Below, piece after piece: positions 55,078-63,735 of a stretch of 64,000 bases of DNA. Location of the stretch: assembly GCF_002846555.1 (NCBI RefSeq), contig NZ_PJMS01000001.1:3410001-3474000 (forward strand), given 5' to 3'. A program made the position numbers and the translations under genes. The notes under the pieces were generated by a model, which saw nothing but the letters and a program-made list of their open reading frames with translations, did no database searches and was not told the DNA's origin. Every line of letters starts with the position of its first letter. Position 1 is the first letter of the stretch. This DNA is from Aquimarina sp. MAR_2010_214. GTDB lineage: Bacteria > Bacteroidota > Bacteroidia > Flavobacteriales > Flavobacteriaceae.

Positions 55078-56094
55078 TTGGAAATTATAGAAGATAAAAA
55101 GAGATGGGGAGATTTGCTCTCTGAAGTAGATAGGTACGATTTTTATCATACTTACGATTATCATCATTTATCTAAATCTGATGAAGAAAAGCCAATTCTT
55201 GTTTGGTATGAGGATAAAGGTAAAATTATTGGTTTACCATTGTTAATCCGAAAAATTTTTGATACTAATTACTTTGATGTAACTTCAGTTTATGGTTATG
55301 CTGGACCTATATCGAAGAATATAGATTCATCATTTGATAACGAAAAATATCAAAATGAATTGCACCATTTTTTTCTAAAAAATAATATAGTATCAGTGTT
55401 TACTCGGTTAAATCCGTTTGTGAAAAATCAAGAAATTGTATTGAATGGTATAGGAGAAATAAAACAATTAAGCCAAATTGTTACCATAGATCTCTCAAAA
55501 GAAGTAGATATTCAAAAACATTTCTTTTCTAAAACAACTAAGAGATATATTAATAAAGCAAGAAAACTTTGTTTTGTTAAAACAGGCCGATCAAAAGAAG
55601 ATATAAAAATATTTATGGAACTGTATTATGAAAATATGGATAGGGTCAAGGCAAAGAAACACTATTATTTTAATGAAGACTATTTTCATGAGTTTATTAA
55701 TAGTGATGATTTTGAAACCGATATTCTATTTGTCAGCCATAAAGAAACAGAAGAAGTTATATCTGCCGCAATGATGGTGAAATCTAAGGATGTTATTCAT
55801 TACCATATATCAGGCACCAAAAATGATTTTTTATATTTAACTCCGATACGTTTGCTTATCGACGAAGCGAGAATCCAAGGAACCAGAGATGATTATAAGT
55901 ATTTTAATTTAGGTGGAGGATTAGGAAGTACAGAGGATAATCTTTTTAAGTTTAAATCTTCTTTTTCTAAAGATTTTGAAAACTTCAAAATTTGGAAATA
56001 CATTGTAAATGAACAGGTATATGATCAATTGTCTTGCAAATATGTAAACGGAAAAGATAAGAATGATTTTTTTCCTGAATATAGAAATCTATAA
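55078..56094 (+). CDS. FemAB/GNAT-type acyltransferase (2)
   Basis: A 338-residue paralogue of the preceding gene: VYGYAGPISKN, FFSKTTKRYINKARKL, HYHISGTKNDFLYLTPIRLL and the end YFNLGGGLGSTEDNLFKFKSSFSK show the same order of motifs. FemAB-like GNAT proteins of this type form amide bonds on amino sugars or peptides. The start codon is TTG at 55078. It ends block B; a 110-base gap precedes the monooxygenase gene. Confidence 0.8.
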   Translation: MEIIEDKKRWGDLLSEVDRYDFYHTYDYHHLSKSDEEKPILVWYEDKGKIIGLPLLIRKIFDTNYFDVTSVYGYAGPISKNIDSSFDNEKYQNELHHFFLKNNIVSVFTRLNPFVKNQEIVLNGIGEIKQLSQIVTIDLSKEVDIQKHFFSKTTKRYINKARKLCFVKTGRSKEDIKIFMELYYENMDRVKAKKHYYFNEDYFHEFINSDDFETDILFVSHKETEEVISAAMMVKSKDVIHYHISGTKNDFLYLTPIRLLIDEARIQGTRDDYKYFNLGGGLGSTEDNLFKFKSSFSKDFENFKIWKYIVNEQVYDQLSCKYVNGKDKNDFFPEYRNL

Positions 56095-56192
56095 CTTTTT
56101 GAATATTGAAATTTCATAGAAACCAATACTAATTTCTAGTTAGTTTTTTTATCGATGTCGTTTTTTTACAATCATAGCTTTTTTATCAAGTA

Positions 56193-56200
56193 TATATTTG
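56193..56200 (+). promoter_or_regulatory. Candidate -7 box (TATATTTG), nearly leaderless
   Basis: TATATTTG matches TAnnTTTG and ends 4 bases before the ATG of the monooxygenase gene. If used, the transcript would begin at or just inside the start codon, that is, be leaderless or nearly so. No -33 TTG is seen. Confidence 0.4.
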
Positions 56201-56204
56201 TAAC

Positions 56205-56483
56205 ATGAAAAAAACAGTTATAGCACGATTAGGTGTACAGAAAGAAAGTGTTGAGCAATTTTTAACCTATGCAAAAAAAATGGTTCAGGAAAGTAATATA
56301 GAAGAGGGTTGTATAAGCTATAGTTTATATCAAGAAATAGACAATTCTACAGGGTTTATTTTTTATGAAGAATACACAGATATGGATGCTGTTAATACTC
56401 ATAATTCTTCTAATCATTTTAAAGAGTTTATCTCTCTTGTGTCCTCAATGCTTACATTAGAACCAATAATAGAAGTTTTTTAA
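56205..56483 (+). CDS. Antibiotic-biosynthesis-monooxygenase-like small protein
   Basis: A 92-residue ABM/YgiN-like ferredoxin-fold protein. VIARLGVQKESVEQFLTYAKKM, EGCISYSLYQEIDN, FIFYEEYTDMDAVNTHNSSNHFKEFI, with the conserved His residues, fit the family, which includes quinol monooxygenases and haem-degrading relatives. The exact substrate is unknown. Its stop codon is directly followed by the TTG start of the AraC-type regulator, so the two are translationally coupled. Confidence 0.85.
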   Translation: MKKTVIARLGVQKESVEQFLTYAKKMVQESNIEEGCISYSLYQEIDNSTGFIFYEEYTDMDAVNTHNSSNHFKEFISLVSSMLTLEPIIEVF

Positions 56484-57305
56484 TTGTTAATCAATAAAAC
56501 GTCATATAAACCCAATAAAAGTCTAACAAAATATATTGACCGAATTTATGTGTTAAAACAATCGGGAGAATTTAAATTGCCTGCCATTTTACCAGGGGCA
56601 GGTTTAGAATTGTTGTTTCATACTCATGAACCATTTCTAATAAATAATCATAAGTGTAATGATGCTCACATCATTTGCCCTAGAAATTCAATACTACATA
56701 TAGATGATACTAATGATGTTTCTTTTATATCAGTTCGATTTAAAAGTGGAGCTTTTCGTCACTTTTCTTCAATTCCATATTTAGAACTAAACAATCAGTT
56801 TGCTTCTGTTGAGGATATTTGGGGCACTAGAGGTAAAGACTTTTTGGAGCAGCTAAATGAGTATCATACTATTCAAAATAAAATTAAAAGTATAGAATCC
56901 TTTTTGCTTAAATGTCTGTATGATTACCATGATAAACAAAATAGCAAATGGGATACTATCATGTATTCTCTGTATAAGCAGTATAGTTCAATTTCTTTAA
57001 AAGAATTGGCTGCTTATACTAATTTGAGTTACCGTCAGTTTGAAAGGAATTTTAAATCTCAATTTGGGGTTACGCCAAAAAAAATCCAACGAATCATACG
57101 ATTTGAAGCAACGGTAAAAAAAGTCCTATTAGACAGGGAATCAGGGTACTTGTCCACAGCACTAGATCAAGGTTATTATGATCAAAGCCATTTTATTAAT
57201 GAGTTTCAGTTTTTTGCAGGAGAAAAACCCACTGATTATTTTATAACAAAGAATTATGATCATCACTTTTATGATAAATCGATAGAAACATCAGAAAGAT
57301 TTTAG
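56484..57305 (+). CDS. AraC-family transcriptional regulator
   Basis: A 273-residue regulator. The C-terminal ~90 residues are a double helix-turn-helix: SLKELAAYTNLSYRQFERNFKSQFG (two parts) and STALDQGYYDQSHFINEFQFFAGEKPTDYF, as in AraC/XylS proteins. The N-terminal 170 residues resemble the DUF6597-type cupin-like ligand domain (LPAILPGAGLELLFHTHEPF). The start is TTG at 56484, immediately after the upstream stop codon. It is the only transcription factor in the polysaccharide region and may control this or the neighbouring O-acylation pair; its end overlaps the SGNH gene end by 4 bases. Confidence 0.87.
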   Translation: MLINKTSYKPNKSLTKYIDRIYVLKQSGEFKLPAILPGAGLELLFHTHEPFLINNHKCNDAHIICPRNSILHIDDTNDVSFISVRFKSGAFRHFSSIPYLELNNQFASVEDIWGTRGKDFLEQLNEYHTIQNKIKSIESFLLKCLYDYHDKQNSKWDTIMYSLYKQYSSISLKELAAYTNLSYRQFERNFKSQFGVTPKKIQRIIRFEATVKKVLLDRESGYLSTALDQGYYDQSHFINEFQFFAGEKPTDYFITKNYDHHFYDKSIETSERF

Positions 57306-58273
57306 TTTGATACGAAATTAATATTGTTCAAATATTGAGTAATATTCTTTGCTATAAGATCTCTACCATGATTATTCCAGTGCTTATCATAAATTAAAGT
57401 AGTAGAATGATCAGAATCTTCAAAAGAAGCAGAGAAATCAATGTAATTAAATCCATTTTTCTTTAAATACGACAAAAATAAAGGACTGGTAATTCGTGAA
57501 TCTAAAAGAAGTGTAAATCTTTTTTTATCATATCCATACTTGGAAATCAAACTTTTAAAGTTCGCTAGATACTTCATTTCATTTTCTTCTTTAATTCTCA
57601 AAATTTCAGCATTATCTATAGGTGCCGTCTTTTTTTTAGGTTTAAGAATATTAATCAATCGATACATTAGTTCCTGAGGAGGATCTAAAATCCCAATACT
57701 TTTGCAGTATACTATTAGTTTGCTTTTCTTAAGCATTTTGTTTATAGGAGATTCTAAGGCTAACCGACTATTAACGACCTGGTATTCTGAACGGGTTAAA
57801 TCGTTAGAGAATTTTATACCTAAAATAATGTGATCAATGAGATCGAATTGAGATGCATATGAGTGTACCAGATGTAGTTGATCAGCAAAGTCATATCCTG
57901 CATATCCATATTCATATACTTCTATCTCAGGGAGAGCATTCTCAATTTTTTTACCAATAGAGTTATAGTAATTTTGATGAAATCCTTCTATAAATGAATC
58001 TCCAACCAATGCGATTTCTATTTTATCTTTTGTTGGTGTAAATTCTCTATAAGAATTGTATCCTGTAGTATTAATATGATACTCTGAAAAATTTTGCCTC
58101 CTGTTTCCGGTAACAGAAAACCCATTTTGATTAGGCTTCCATTTTTCGACTTTATATTCGTCAAGAAATCGAGTAGGGGTATCTTTTCCTAAATGAAAAA
58201 CACGAACTAATCCTTCTAATACGATTAGTATCAGAAAAACATATAAGATGCTTTTGATTATAAGTTTTTTCAT
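57302..58273 (-). CDS. SGNH-hydrolase-like membrane protein, partner of MBOAT
   Basis: A 323-residue protein with one N-terminal membrane anchor (KLIIKSILYVFLILIVLEGL) and a periplasmic SGNH/GDSL domain. The nucleophile motif is VGDSFIEGFH and the terminal Asp-x2-His is in YDKHWNNHG. In alginate- and peptidoglycan-type systems such proteins (AlgJ/AlgX or DltD-like) accept an acyl group from an MBOAT and pass it to the polymer. It begins 42 bases downstream of the MBOAT gene on the same strand, so the pair is very likely an operon that O-acylates the polysaccharide. Confidence 0.82.
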   Translation of the reverse strand: MKKLIIKSILYVFLILIVLEGLVRVFHLGKDTPTRFLDEYKVEKWKPNQNGFSVTGNRRQNFSEYHINTTGYNSYREFTPTKDKIEIALVGDSFIEGFHQNYYNSIGKKIENALPEIEVYEYGYAGYDFADQLHLVHSYASQFDLIDHIILGIKFSNDLTRSEYQVVNSRLALESPINKMLKKSKLIVYCKSIGILDPPQELMYRLINILKPKKKTAPIDNAEILRIKEENEMKYLANFKSLISKYGYDKKRFTLLLDSRITSPLFLSYLKKNGFNYIDFSASFEDSDHSTTLIYDKHWNNHGRDLIAKNITQYLNNINFVSN

Positions 58274-58315
58274 GCGACTTTAAAATTATATCGTTGTTGT
58301 CATTATCTATTTTAA

Positions 58316-59767
58316 TTAGAATTGAAAATAAATAAATGACCTATCTATATTATCATCAAAGAATAGTAACATTCCTAAAATTACTAAAGTGTATACAATG
58401 AATCTCATGATTCTTGATTTAAACTTAAAGGGAGCACGTTCATCTCTCCTGATTCTAAATTCATACAATACAAAAAGACCTAATAGGATAAAGTAATCTA
58501 CTATGCGATACCCTAATGGGTGTTGATAGGTTTCATATGAAAAGTTAGAATATATCTGTTCTATAAAGCCAAAAGCATCGGTAATCGATTCAGACCTAAA
58601 AAATACTCTAGAGAATGTAACTAATGAAAAAGTGAGTAAAATTTGTAAGATTTCTATTAAAGAGGGAAACCAGCGATTTTCAGCCACAACACTATTCATA
58701 TAAATACGATTTCGTCCCATTAAGAAAACAGGAATGTATAAAGCAGCATGGATTGCTCCCCATACAATAAAAGTCCAGTTTGCTCCATGCCAAAAACCAC
58801 TTACTATGAAGATGATAATAATATTTCGAACCGATTTAAGTTTACTTACTCTACTTCCTCCAAGGGGGATGTATACATAATGTCGAAACCAGGTGGATAG
58901 GGAAACATGCCATCGCTGCCAGTATTCAGCAACATTTCTGGAAAATGTTGGAAATTTAAAGTTAGACATTAATTCTATACCAAATAGTTTAGCCGTTCCA
59001 ATAGCGATATCAGAATAACCACTAAAATCTCCATAGACCTGAAAACTAAAAAGCGATACGCCAAGGATTAGAGTAGAAGCAGAATAATCATTGTAGTTAA
59101 GAAAAATATCATCTACGATAGGAGCGATAGAGTCTGCAATAACAACTTTCTTAAATAGGCCCCATAATATAAGTTTTAAGCCTTCTGTACATTGTGTGTA
59201 GTTGAAAACTCTCTTAGTGGTGATTTGCGATAAGAGATTAGAAGCTCTTTCGATTGGACCTGCTACCAATTGCGGAAAAAAACTAACAAATGTTGCAAAT
59301 GCAATAAAATTTTTGGTAGGGGATAATCTTTTATAATAAATATCTAATGAATATGACATCGTTTGAAACGTATAGAAAGATATTCCTACCGGTAAAATAA
59401 TCTGTAATGTCCACGTGTTCTTAAGTTCATATCCAAAAATAGAGAAGAAGTCTATCCAGGAATCAATGAAGAAATTATAGTATTTAAAGAACCCTAAAAG
59501 GCCAATATTAAAAATCACACTTATCCACAACCAATTTTTTTTTCTTTGATTAGAATTACTCGTGTAAATGGCTTGACCGACAAAAAAATCAATAATGGTA
59601 CTTGCAAGTATAAGAAATAGAAATCTCCAATCCCATAAACCATAAAAAATATAGCTGGCAATAAGTATAAATAAATTCTGAATCTGAATTTGTTTATAGA
59701 AAATAAACCAATAGAGAACAAAAACGATTGGCAGAAAAATGAAAAAATCTAAAGAATTAAATAGCAT
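58316..59767 (-). CDS. MBOAT-family O-acyltransferase (AlgI-like)
   Basis: A 483-residue polytopic inner-membrane acyltransferase. The start LFNSLDFFIFLPIVFVLYWF, SYSLDIYYKRLSPTKNFIAFATFVSFFPQLVAGPIER, YWQRWHVSLSTWFRHYVYIPLGGSR and the catalytic-His block GFWHGANWTFIVWGAIH match AlgI/DltB-type proteins. It would carry acetyl (or another acyl) groups across the membrane for the SGNH partner at 57302. The 653-base region upstream of it also faces block D. Confidence 0.93.
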   Translation of the reverse strand: MLFNSLDFFIFLPIVFVLYWFIFYKQIQIQNLFILIASYIFYGLWDWRFLFLILASTIIDFFVGQAIYTSNSNQRKKNWLWISVIFNIGLLGFFKYYNFFIDSWIDFFSIFGYELKNTWTLQIILPVGISFYTFQTMSYSLDIYYKRLSPTKNFIAFATFVSFFPQLVAGPIERASNLLSQITTKRVFNYTQCTEGLKLILWGLFKKVVIADSIAPIVDDIFLNYNDYSASTLILGVSLFSFQVYGDFSGYSDIAIGTAKLFGIELMSNFKFPTFSRNVAEYWQRWHVSLSTWFRHYVYIPLGGSRVSKLKSVRNIIIIFIVSGFWHGANWTFIVWGAIHAALYIPVFLMGRNRIYMNSVVAENRWFPSLIEILQILLTFSLVTFSRVFFRSESITDAFGFIEQIYSNFSYETYQHPLGYRIVDYFILLGLFVLYEFRIRRDERAPFKFKSRIMRFIVYTLVILGMLLFFDDNIDRSFIYFQF

Positions 59768-59947
59768 TTATACTTTATATAATTATAAAATTCGGGGAAG
59801 GATTATGCAAAGAAATATTATGAAAAAATTCATTGCTTCTTGAAGAGTGTAAATTTGTGTATTTAATTCTATAAATCAAATATTTATTAGGTTATTTTTT
59901 TATTTCATAAAGAACAATAGGTCTTGTGATTAAAAAGTAGTTGATGA

Positions 59948-59967
59948 ATAGGGGGAAATAACCCTAT
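59948..59967. promoter_or_regulatory. ATAGGG-N8-CCCTAT dyad, similar to the one at 24937
   Basis: ATAGGGGGAAATAACCCTAT has 6-base arms (ATAGGG/CCCTAT). Its first 18 bases share 14 positions with the element at 24937-24954, which also stands upstream of polysaccharide genes, so the two may bind the same regulator. Confidence 0.5.
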
Positions 59968-60164
59968 GTAGAAATAGGTGTTACACCCACTAAATTAATT
60001 AATTATTAAGTTATACTTGCACTACTAAAAATAGTTTACAAAAAAGTAATGTAAAAAATGAATTATGGAGATGTATTATATTTATTTTTGCGATGAGATA
60101 TGATTTTGATTTTAAATTCATTTCTTATTACAAGTAATTTTGTAATATATCTATAATATTTTTC

Positions 60165-60181
60165 TTACGGGATTTCCGTAA
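60165..60181. promoter_or_regulatory. TTACGG-N5-CCGTAA operator-like dyad
   Basis: Perfect 6-base arms around the 5-base spacer GATTT, 264 bases upstream of the aminotransferase ATG. The outer bases (CTTACGG... CCGTAATG) extend the symmetry partly. Spacing and length suit a dimeric regulator. Confidence 0.45.
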
Positions 60182-60444
60182 TGTAAGACGATATTTAGGT
60201 TAACGTGAGTCATTGAACGTTTTTTTTAAGTATTGTGTCTAAAAAATAAGATTTTGAATTGTTAATTGATTTAACTAGACTATTTTAGCAATGAAAATAA
60301 GATTTGAAGTAAATTCAAAAAAGGAAGTTCTACCCCCCTTCTTCCAGCGTTTTTTAGATTGTCATCAAAGAGATTTGACTAATGATTATATAATGTAATT
60401 ATTATGTCAATAGGATATTATTGTTCATTATTAATGGGAAAATT

Positions 60445-61578
60445 ATGAATATAATTGATTCAAAAAAAATATGGCTTTCTTCACCGCATATGGGTGGATC
60501 AGAGCAAAAATTTGTCAAAGAAGCATTTGACACGAACTGGGTAGCACCTTTGGGTCCAAATGTTAATGGATTTGAAAGTGATATCGAAAGTTATCTTGGT
60601 GAAGATGTTTATGCTGCAGCACTAAGTTCTGGTACGGCTGCATTACACCTTGGGTTAAAACTATTAGGTGTTACTGTAGGTGATGAAGTGTTATGCCAAA
60701 GTATGACATTTGCTGCTTCTGCCAATCCAATAGTATATCTTGGAGCTAAACCTGTATTTGTCGATAGTGAAAGGAGCACCTGGAATCTATGTCCAGACCA
60801 ATTAGAAATAGCAATAAAAGACAGAATTGCAAAAGGTAAAAAGCCTAAAGCAATTATTGCTGTTCATTTATATGGAATGCCATATAATGTAGAAGCTATT
60901 CATAAGATTGCTTCAGAATATAGAATCCCAATATTAGAAGATAGTGCAGAAGCTTTAGGAAGTTCTTATCAAGGAATTAATTGTGGAACTTTTGGAGATA
61001 TTGCAATCCTTTCATTTAATGGGAATAAGATTATTACTACCTCTGGAGGTGGGGCACTTGTTTCTAAAAAACAAGAATATAAAGATAAAGCCATTTTTTG
61101 GGCAACTCAAGCCAGAGATAATGCACCTCATTATGAACATTCTGAAATAGGGTATAATTACAGGATGAGTAATATTACAGCAGGTATAGGAAGAGGACAG
61201 ATGGAAGTTTTGGATACCCATGTTAATAATAGACGTAGTAATTTTGAATTTTACAAAAAGAATCTTGAAGATTCTTCAGAAATAAAATTTTTGGAAGAAC
61301 CTTCAGGATATCATTCTAATAGATGGCTAACTTGTATAGAAACGAGCTCTTATGAACTAAGAGAAGGAATACGGTTGTCATTAGCAGAAGAAAACATAGA
61401 ATCAAGACCGTTATGGAAGCCCATGCATCAACAAGCTGTATTTGCAGATTGTGATGCTTACCTCAATGGAATTTCTGATGACCTATTTGATCGAGGCCTT
61501 TGCTTACCTAGCGGGTCTAATCTTGAAAAAGATGATTTATATAGAATAGTATCAGTAATTAAAAATGTATTGAGATGA
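60445..61578 (+). CDS. pglE: PLP-dependent sugar aminotransferase (DegT/PglE type)
   Basis: DegT/DnrJ/EryC1-family aminotransferase of about 377 residues that aminates a UDP-4-keto-6-deoxy-HexNAc. Motifs: WLSSPHMGGSEQKFVKEAF, SSGTAALHLGLKLLG, DSAEALGSS, and the PLP Lys (about residue 195) in SFNGNKIITTSGGG. The sequence resembles PglE-type enzymes of bacillosamine synthesis, and the PglF-type gene overlapping it by 4 bases supports this. A TTG at 60421 would add eight residues; ATG at 60445 is preferred since MNIIDSKKIWLS is the family-like start. Confidence 0.9.
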   Translation: MNIIDSKKIWLSSPHMGGSEQKFVKEAFDTNWVAPLGPNVNGFESDIESYLGEDVYAAALSSGTAALHLGLKLLGVTVGDEVLCQSMTFAASANPIVYLGAKPVFVDSERSTWNLCPDQLEIAIKDRIAKGKKPKAIIAVHLYGMPYNVEAIHKIASEYRIPILEDSAEALGSSYQGINCGTFGDIAILSFNGNKIITTSGGGALVSKKQEYKDKAIFWATQARDNAPHYEHSEIGYNYRMSNITAGIGRGQMEVLDTHVNNRRSNFEFYKKNLEDSSEIKFLEEPSGYHSNRWLTCIETSSYELREGIRLSLAEENIESRPLWKPMHQQAVFADCDAYLNGISDDLFDRGLCLPSGSNLEKDDLYRIVSVIKNVLR

Positions 61579-63503
61579 TAAAGAGCTACCTTATAAATAA
61601 TTCGCATAAACACGCATCTAAATGGCTTGTTTTATCTATTGATGTGTTCATTACGATTTTTAATTTCTTTTTGGCGTATGTAATTAGATTTGGGATCACA
61701 TTAAATTTTGATACCACTAATTTGATATACCAATTACCAATTATAGCAGGCTTATCAACCTTAAGCTTTTTACTGGTAGGATCCTATAAAGGAGTGGTTA
61801 GACATACAGGAATGAGAGATGCCTATAACTTGTTTGTTGCTGTAACTATTTTGATTAGTTTAATGGGATTTTTTATGGCATCCAGTAGATTAGCACTCTT
61901 GCCAGAATTGTTAAATATTCCTGTATCTATAATTTGTGTACACTATTTATTAAATATTATAACACTTACTACAAGTCGTTTGGTATTTAAATATTGCTAC
62001 TACTATGTGAAGTCAAAAATAGGAGAAACTTCTAGAATATTGATTTATGGAGCAGGAGATTCGGGATTAATAACTCTTGCAGCGGTAACTAATGATTCTA
62101 ATAGATCTTTGTCAGTAGTAGGTTTTGTTGATGACAATTCTCAAAAAATTGGTAAAACAATTAATGGAATTAGGGTATATCCTTCGGGAATGATCAACCA
62201 AAGCTTTATTACAAAAAACAATATTAAGGAGATCGTTGTATCAATACCGCATATAAGCAAAAAGAGACTCTCAGAAATCTCTGATAATTTACTTAAACTG
62301 CAAGTTACAGTTAAAATAATACCAGCAGTAAATGATTGGATTGATGGTAAATTAAAGGTTTCTCAGATTAAAGAAATCCAAATAGAAGACTTATTAGAAA
62401 GAGCTCCTATTAATATGGATAATCAGAATATTACGCAAGAGCTTAATGATAAGGTAGTTTTGATAACAGGAGCAGCTGGATCAATAGGAAGCGAAATAGT
62501 AAGACAAGCTTCATATTATAGCTATAAACATCTTGTTTTAGTCGATCAGGCAGAATCTCCTTTATATGACTTACAACAAGAACTCTTAAGTAAAGGAGTA
62601 ACTAATTTTACACCTATTGTTGCTGATATAAGAGATCACCAGAGAGTTGAAACTATATTTGAAGAATATAGACCTAATATGGTTTTTCATGCAGCAGCAT
62701 ATAAACATGTGCCTCTTATGGAGAATAATCCTTGTGAAGCAATTAAGATTAATGTTCTTGGAACTAGGAGATTAGCGGATTTGTCATCTGAGTTCGGTGT
62801 AGATAAATTTGTTTTTGTATCTACCGATAAAGCAGTTAACCCTACAAATGTAATGGGAGCAACTAAAAGAGTTGCTGAAATGTATATAAAATGTATTAAT
62901 AAGACCAGTGAAACTAAATTTATCACAACCAGATTCGGGAATGTATTGGGATCCAATGGATCCGTTATTCCATTATTTAAAAAACAAATTCAAAAAGGAG
63001 GGCCGTTAACTGTTACTCATAAAGATGTAACTCGTTTCTTTATGACTATACCAGAAGCCTCTCAATTGGTTATTGAAGCAGGAACGATGGGTAATGGAGG
63101 TGAAATATTTATTTTTGATATGGGAGAATCTGTAAAGATTTTCGATCTGGCAAAGAAAATGATACGATTATCCGGTCTTAGATATCCAGAAGATATAGAT
63201 ATAAAAATTACTGGCCTTAGACCAGGGGAGAAATTATATGAAGAACTTTTGGCCGATACAGAAAATACATTACCTACATATCATAAGAAAATAATGATAA
63301 GTAGGTTTGATGATAATGATTGTGTTTTGGTAAAAGATAAAATAGATGATCTTTGTATCATGAATTTATTGAGTCAGGATTATCAGATTGTAGGGAAATT
63401 AAAAGAGATTGTTCCAGAATTTATTTCTAATAATTCTACTTTTGAGAGTATCGATAAAATTAACAAAAGAAGTATTCAAGGTAAGCGAGAAGTTCTTGCA
63501 TAG
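61575..63503 (+). CDS. pglF: UDP-HexNAc 4,6-dehydratase, PglF/WbpM/CapD type
   Basis: A 642-residue membrane-anchored dehydratase that starts the synthesis of 6-deoxy amino sugars. Four N-terminal membrane spans (about 15-130) are followed by a first Rossmann part (LIYGAGDSGLITLAAV) and the catalytic SDR domain: VLITGAAGSIGSEIVRQ, HAAAYKHVPLMENNPCEAIK and FVSTDKAVNPTNVMGATKR, where Met replaces the usual Tyr as in this subfamily, then GEKLYEELL. With the PglE-type aminotransferase and the PglD-type enzymes this gives UDP-2,4-diacetamido-2,4,6-trideoxyhexose (bacillosamine). Confidence 0.94.
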   Translation: MIKSYLINNSHKHASKWLVLSIDVFITIFNFFLAYVIRFGITLNFDTTNLIYQLPIIAGLSTLSFLLVGSYKGVVRHTGMRDAYNLFVAVTILISLMGFFMASSRLALLPELLNIPVSIICVHYLLNIITLTTSRLVFKYCYYYVKSKIGETSRILIYGAGDSGLITLAAVTNDSNRSLSVVGFVDDNSQKIGKTINGIRVYPSGMINQSFITKNNIKEIVVSIPHISKKRLSEISDNLLKLQVTVKIIPAVNDWIDGKLKVSQIKEIQIEDLLERAPINMDNQNITQELNDKVVLITGAAGSIGSEIVRQASYYSYKHLVLVDQAESPLYDLQQELLSKGVTNFTPIVADIRDHQRVETIFEEYRPNMVFHAAAYKHVPLMENNPCEAIKINVLGTRRLADLSSEFGVDKFVFVSTDKAVNPTNVMGATKRVAEMYIKCINKTSETKFITTRFGNVLGSNGSVIPLFKKQIQKGGPLTVTHKDVTRFFMTIPEASQLVIEAGTMGNGGEIFIFDMGESVKIFDLAKKMIRLSGLRYPEDIDIKITGLRPGEKLYEELLADTENTLPTYHKKIMISRFDDNDCVLVKDKIDDLCIMNLLSQDYQIVGKLKEIVPEFISNNSTFESIDKINKRSIQGKREVLA

Positions 63504-63670
63504 AGCTTGATACATTATTATAAAGGTATTAATAGTAAGGGAAGAAATACCTTCATAGCATTTTAGTAAGAGGAGATCGGCTTGTTTAGGGGAATAGACT
63601 TGCCAAAATTGTTTATGGTGTTCTTTAACATGCATAAAAGGAAAAATAGTATAGATAAATCAAAATCTCA

Positions 63671-63699
63671 TTGCTAAATTAAATAAAGTTATATTTTTG
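63671..63699 (+). promoter_or_regulatory. Good candidate promoter of the export gene
   Basis: TTG at 63671-63673, an 18-base spacer, and TATTTTTG (TAnnTTTG) at 63692-63699 make a complete Bacteroidota promoter. Transcription would begin about 30 bases before the ATG at 63736, so the export genes can be expressed apart from pglE-pglF. Confidence 0.6.
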
Positions 63700-63735
63700 T
63701 AACTCGTTAAAGACTTACTTATAAAGTATTAAAAT

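Larger units (their letters stand above)
59768..60444. other. 677-base regulatory region with several dyads
   Basis: Divergent region between the MBOAT gene and block D. It contains a GGGG/CCC dyad (59948-59967), the palindrome GGTGT-T-ACACC (59977-59987), a TATACTTG box (60012-60019, one mismatch to TAnnTTTG) and TTACGG-N5-CCGTAA (60165-60181). A 35-codon frame at 60291-60398 was not accepted as a gene. Otherwise AT-rich with nothing recognised. Confidence 0.5.

Noticed and set aside
60291..60398. 35-codon frame upstream of pglE
   Set aside because: Starts with ATG but has no membrane span, signal or family pattern, and lies in a regulatory region; too short to support as a gene.
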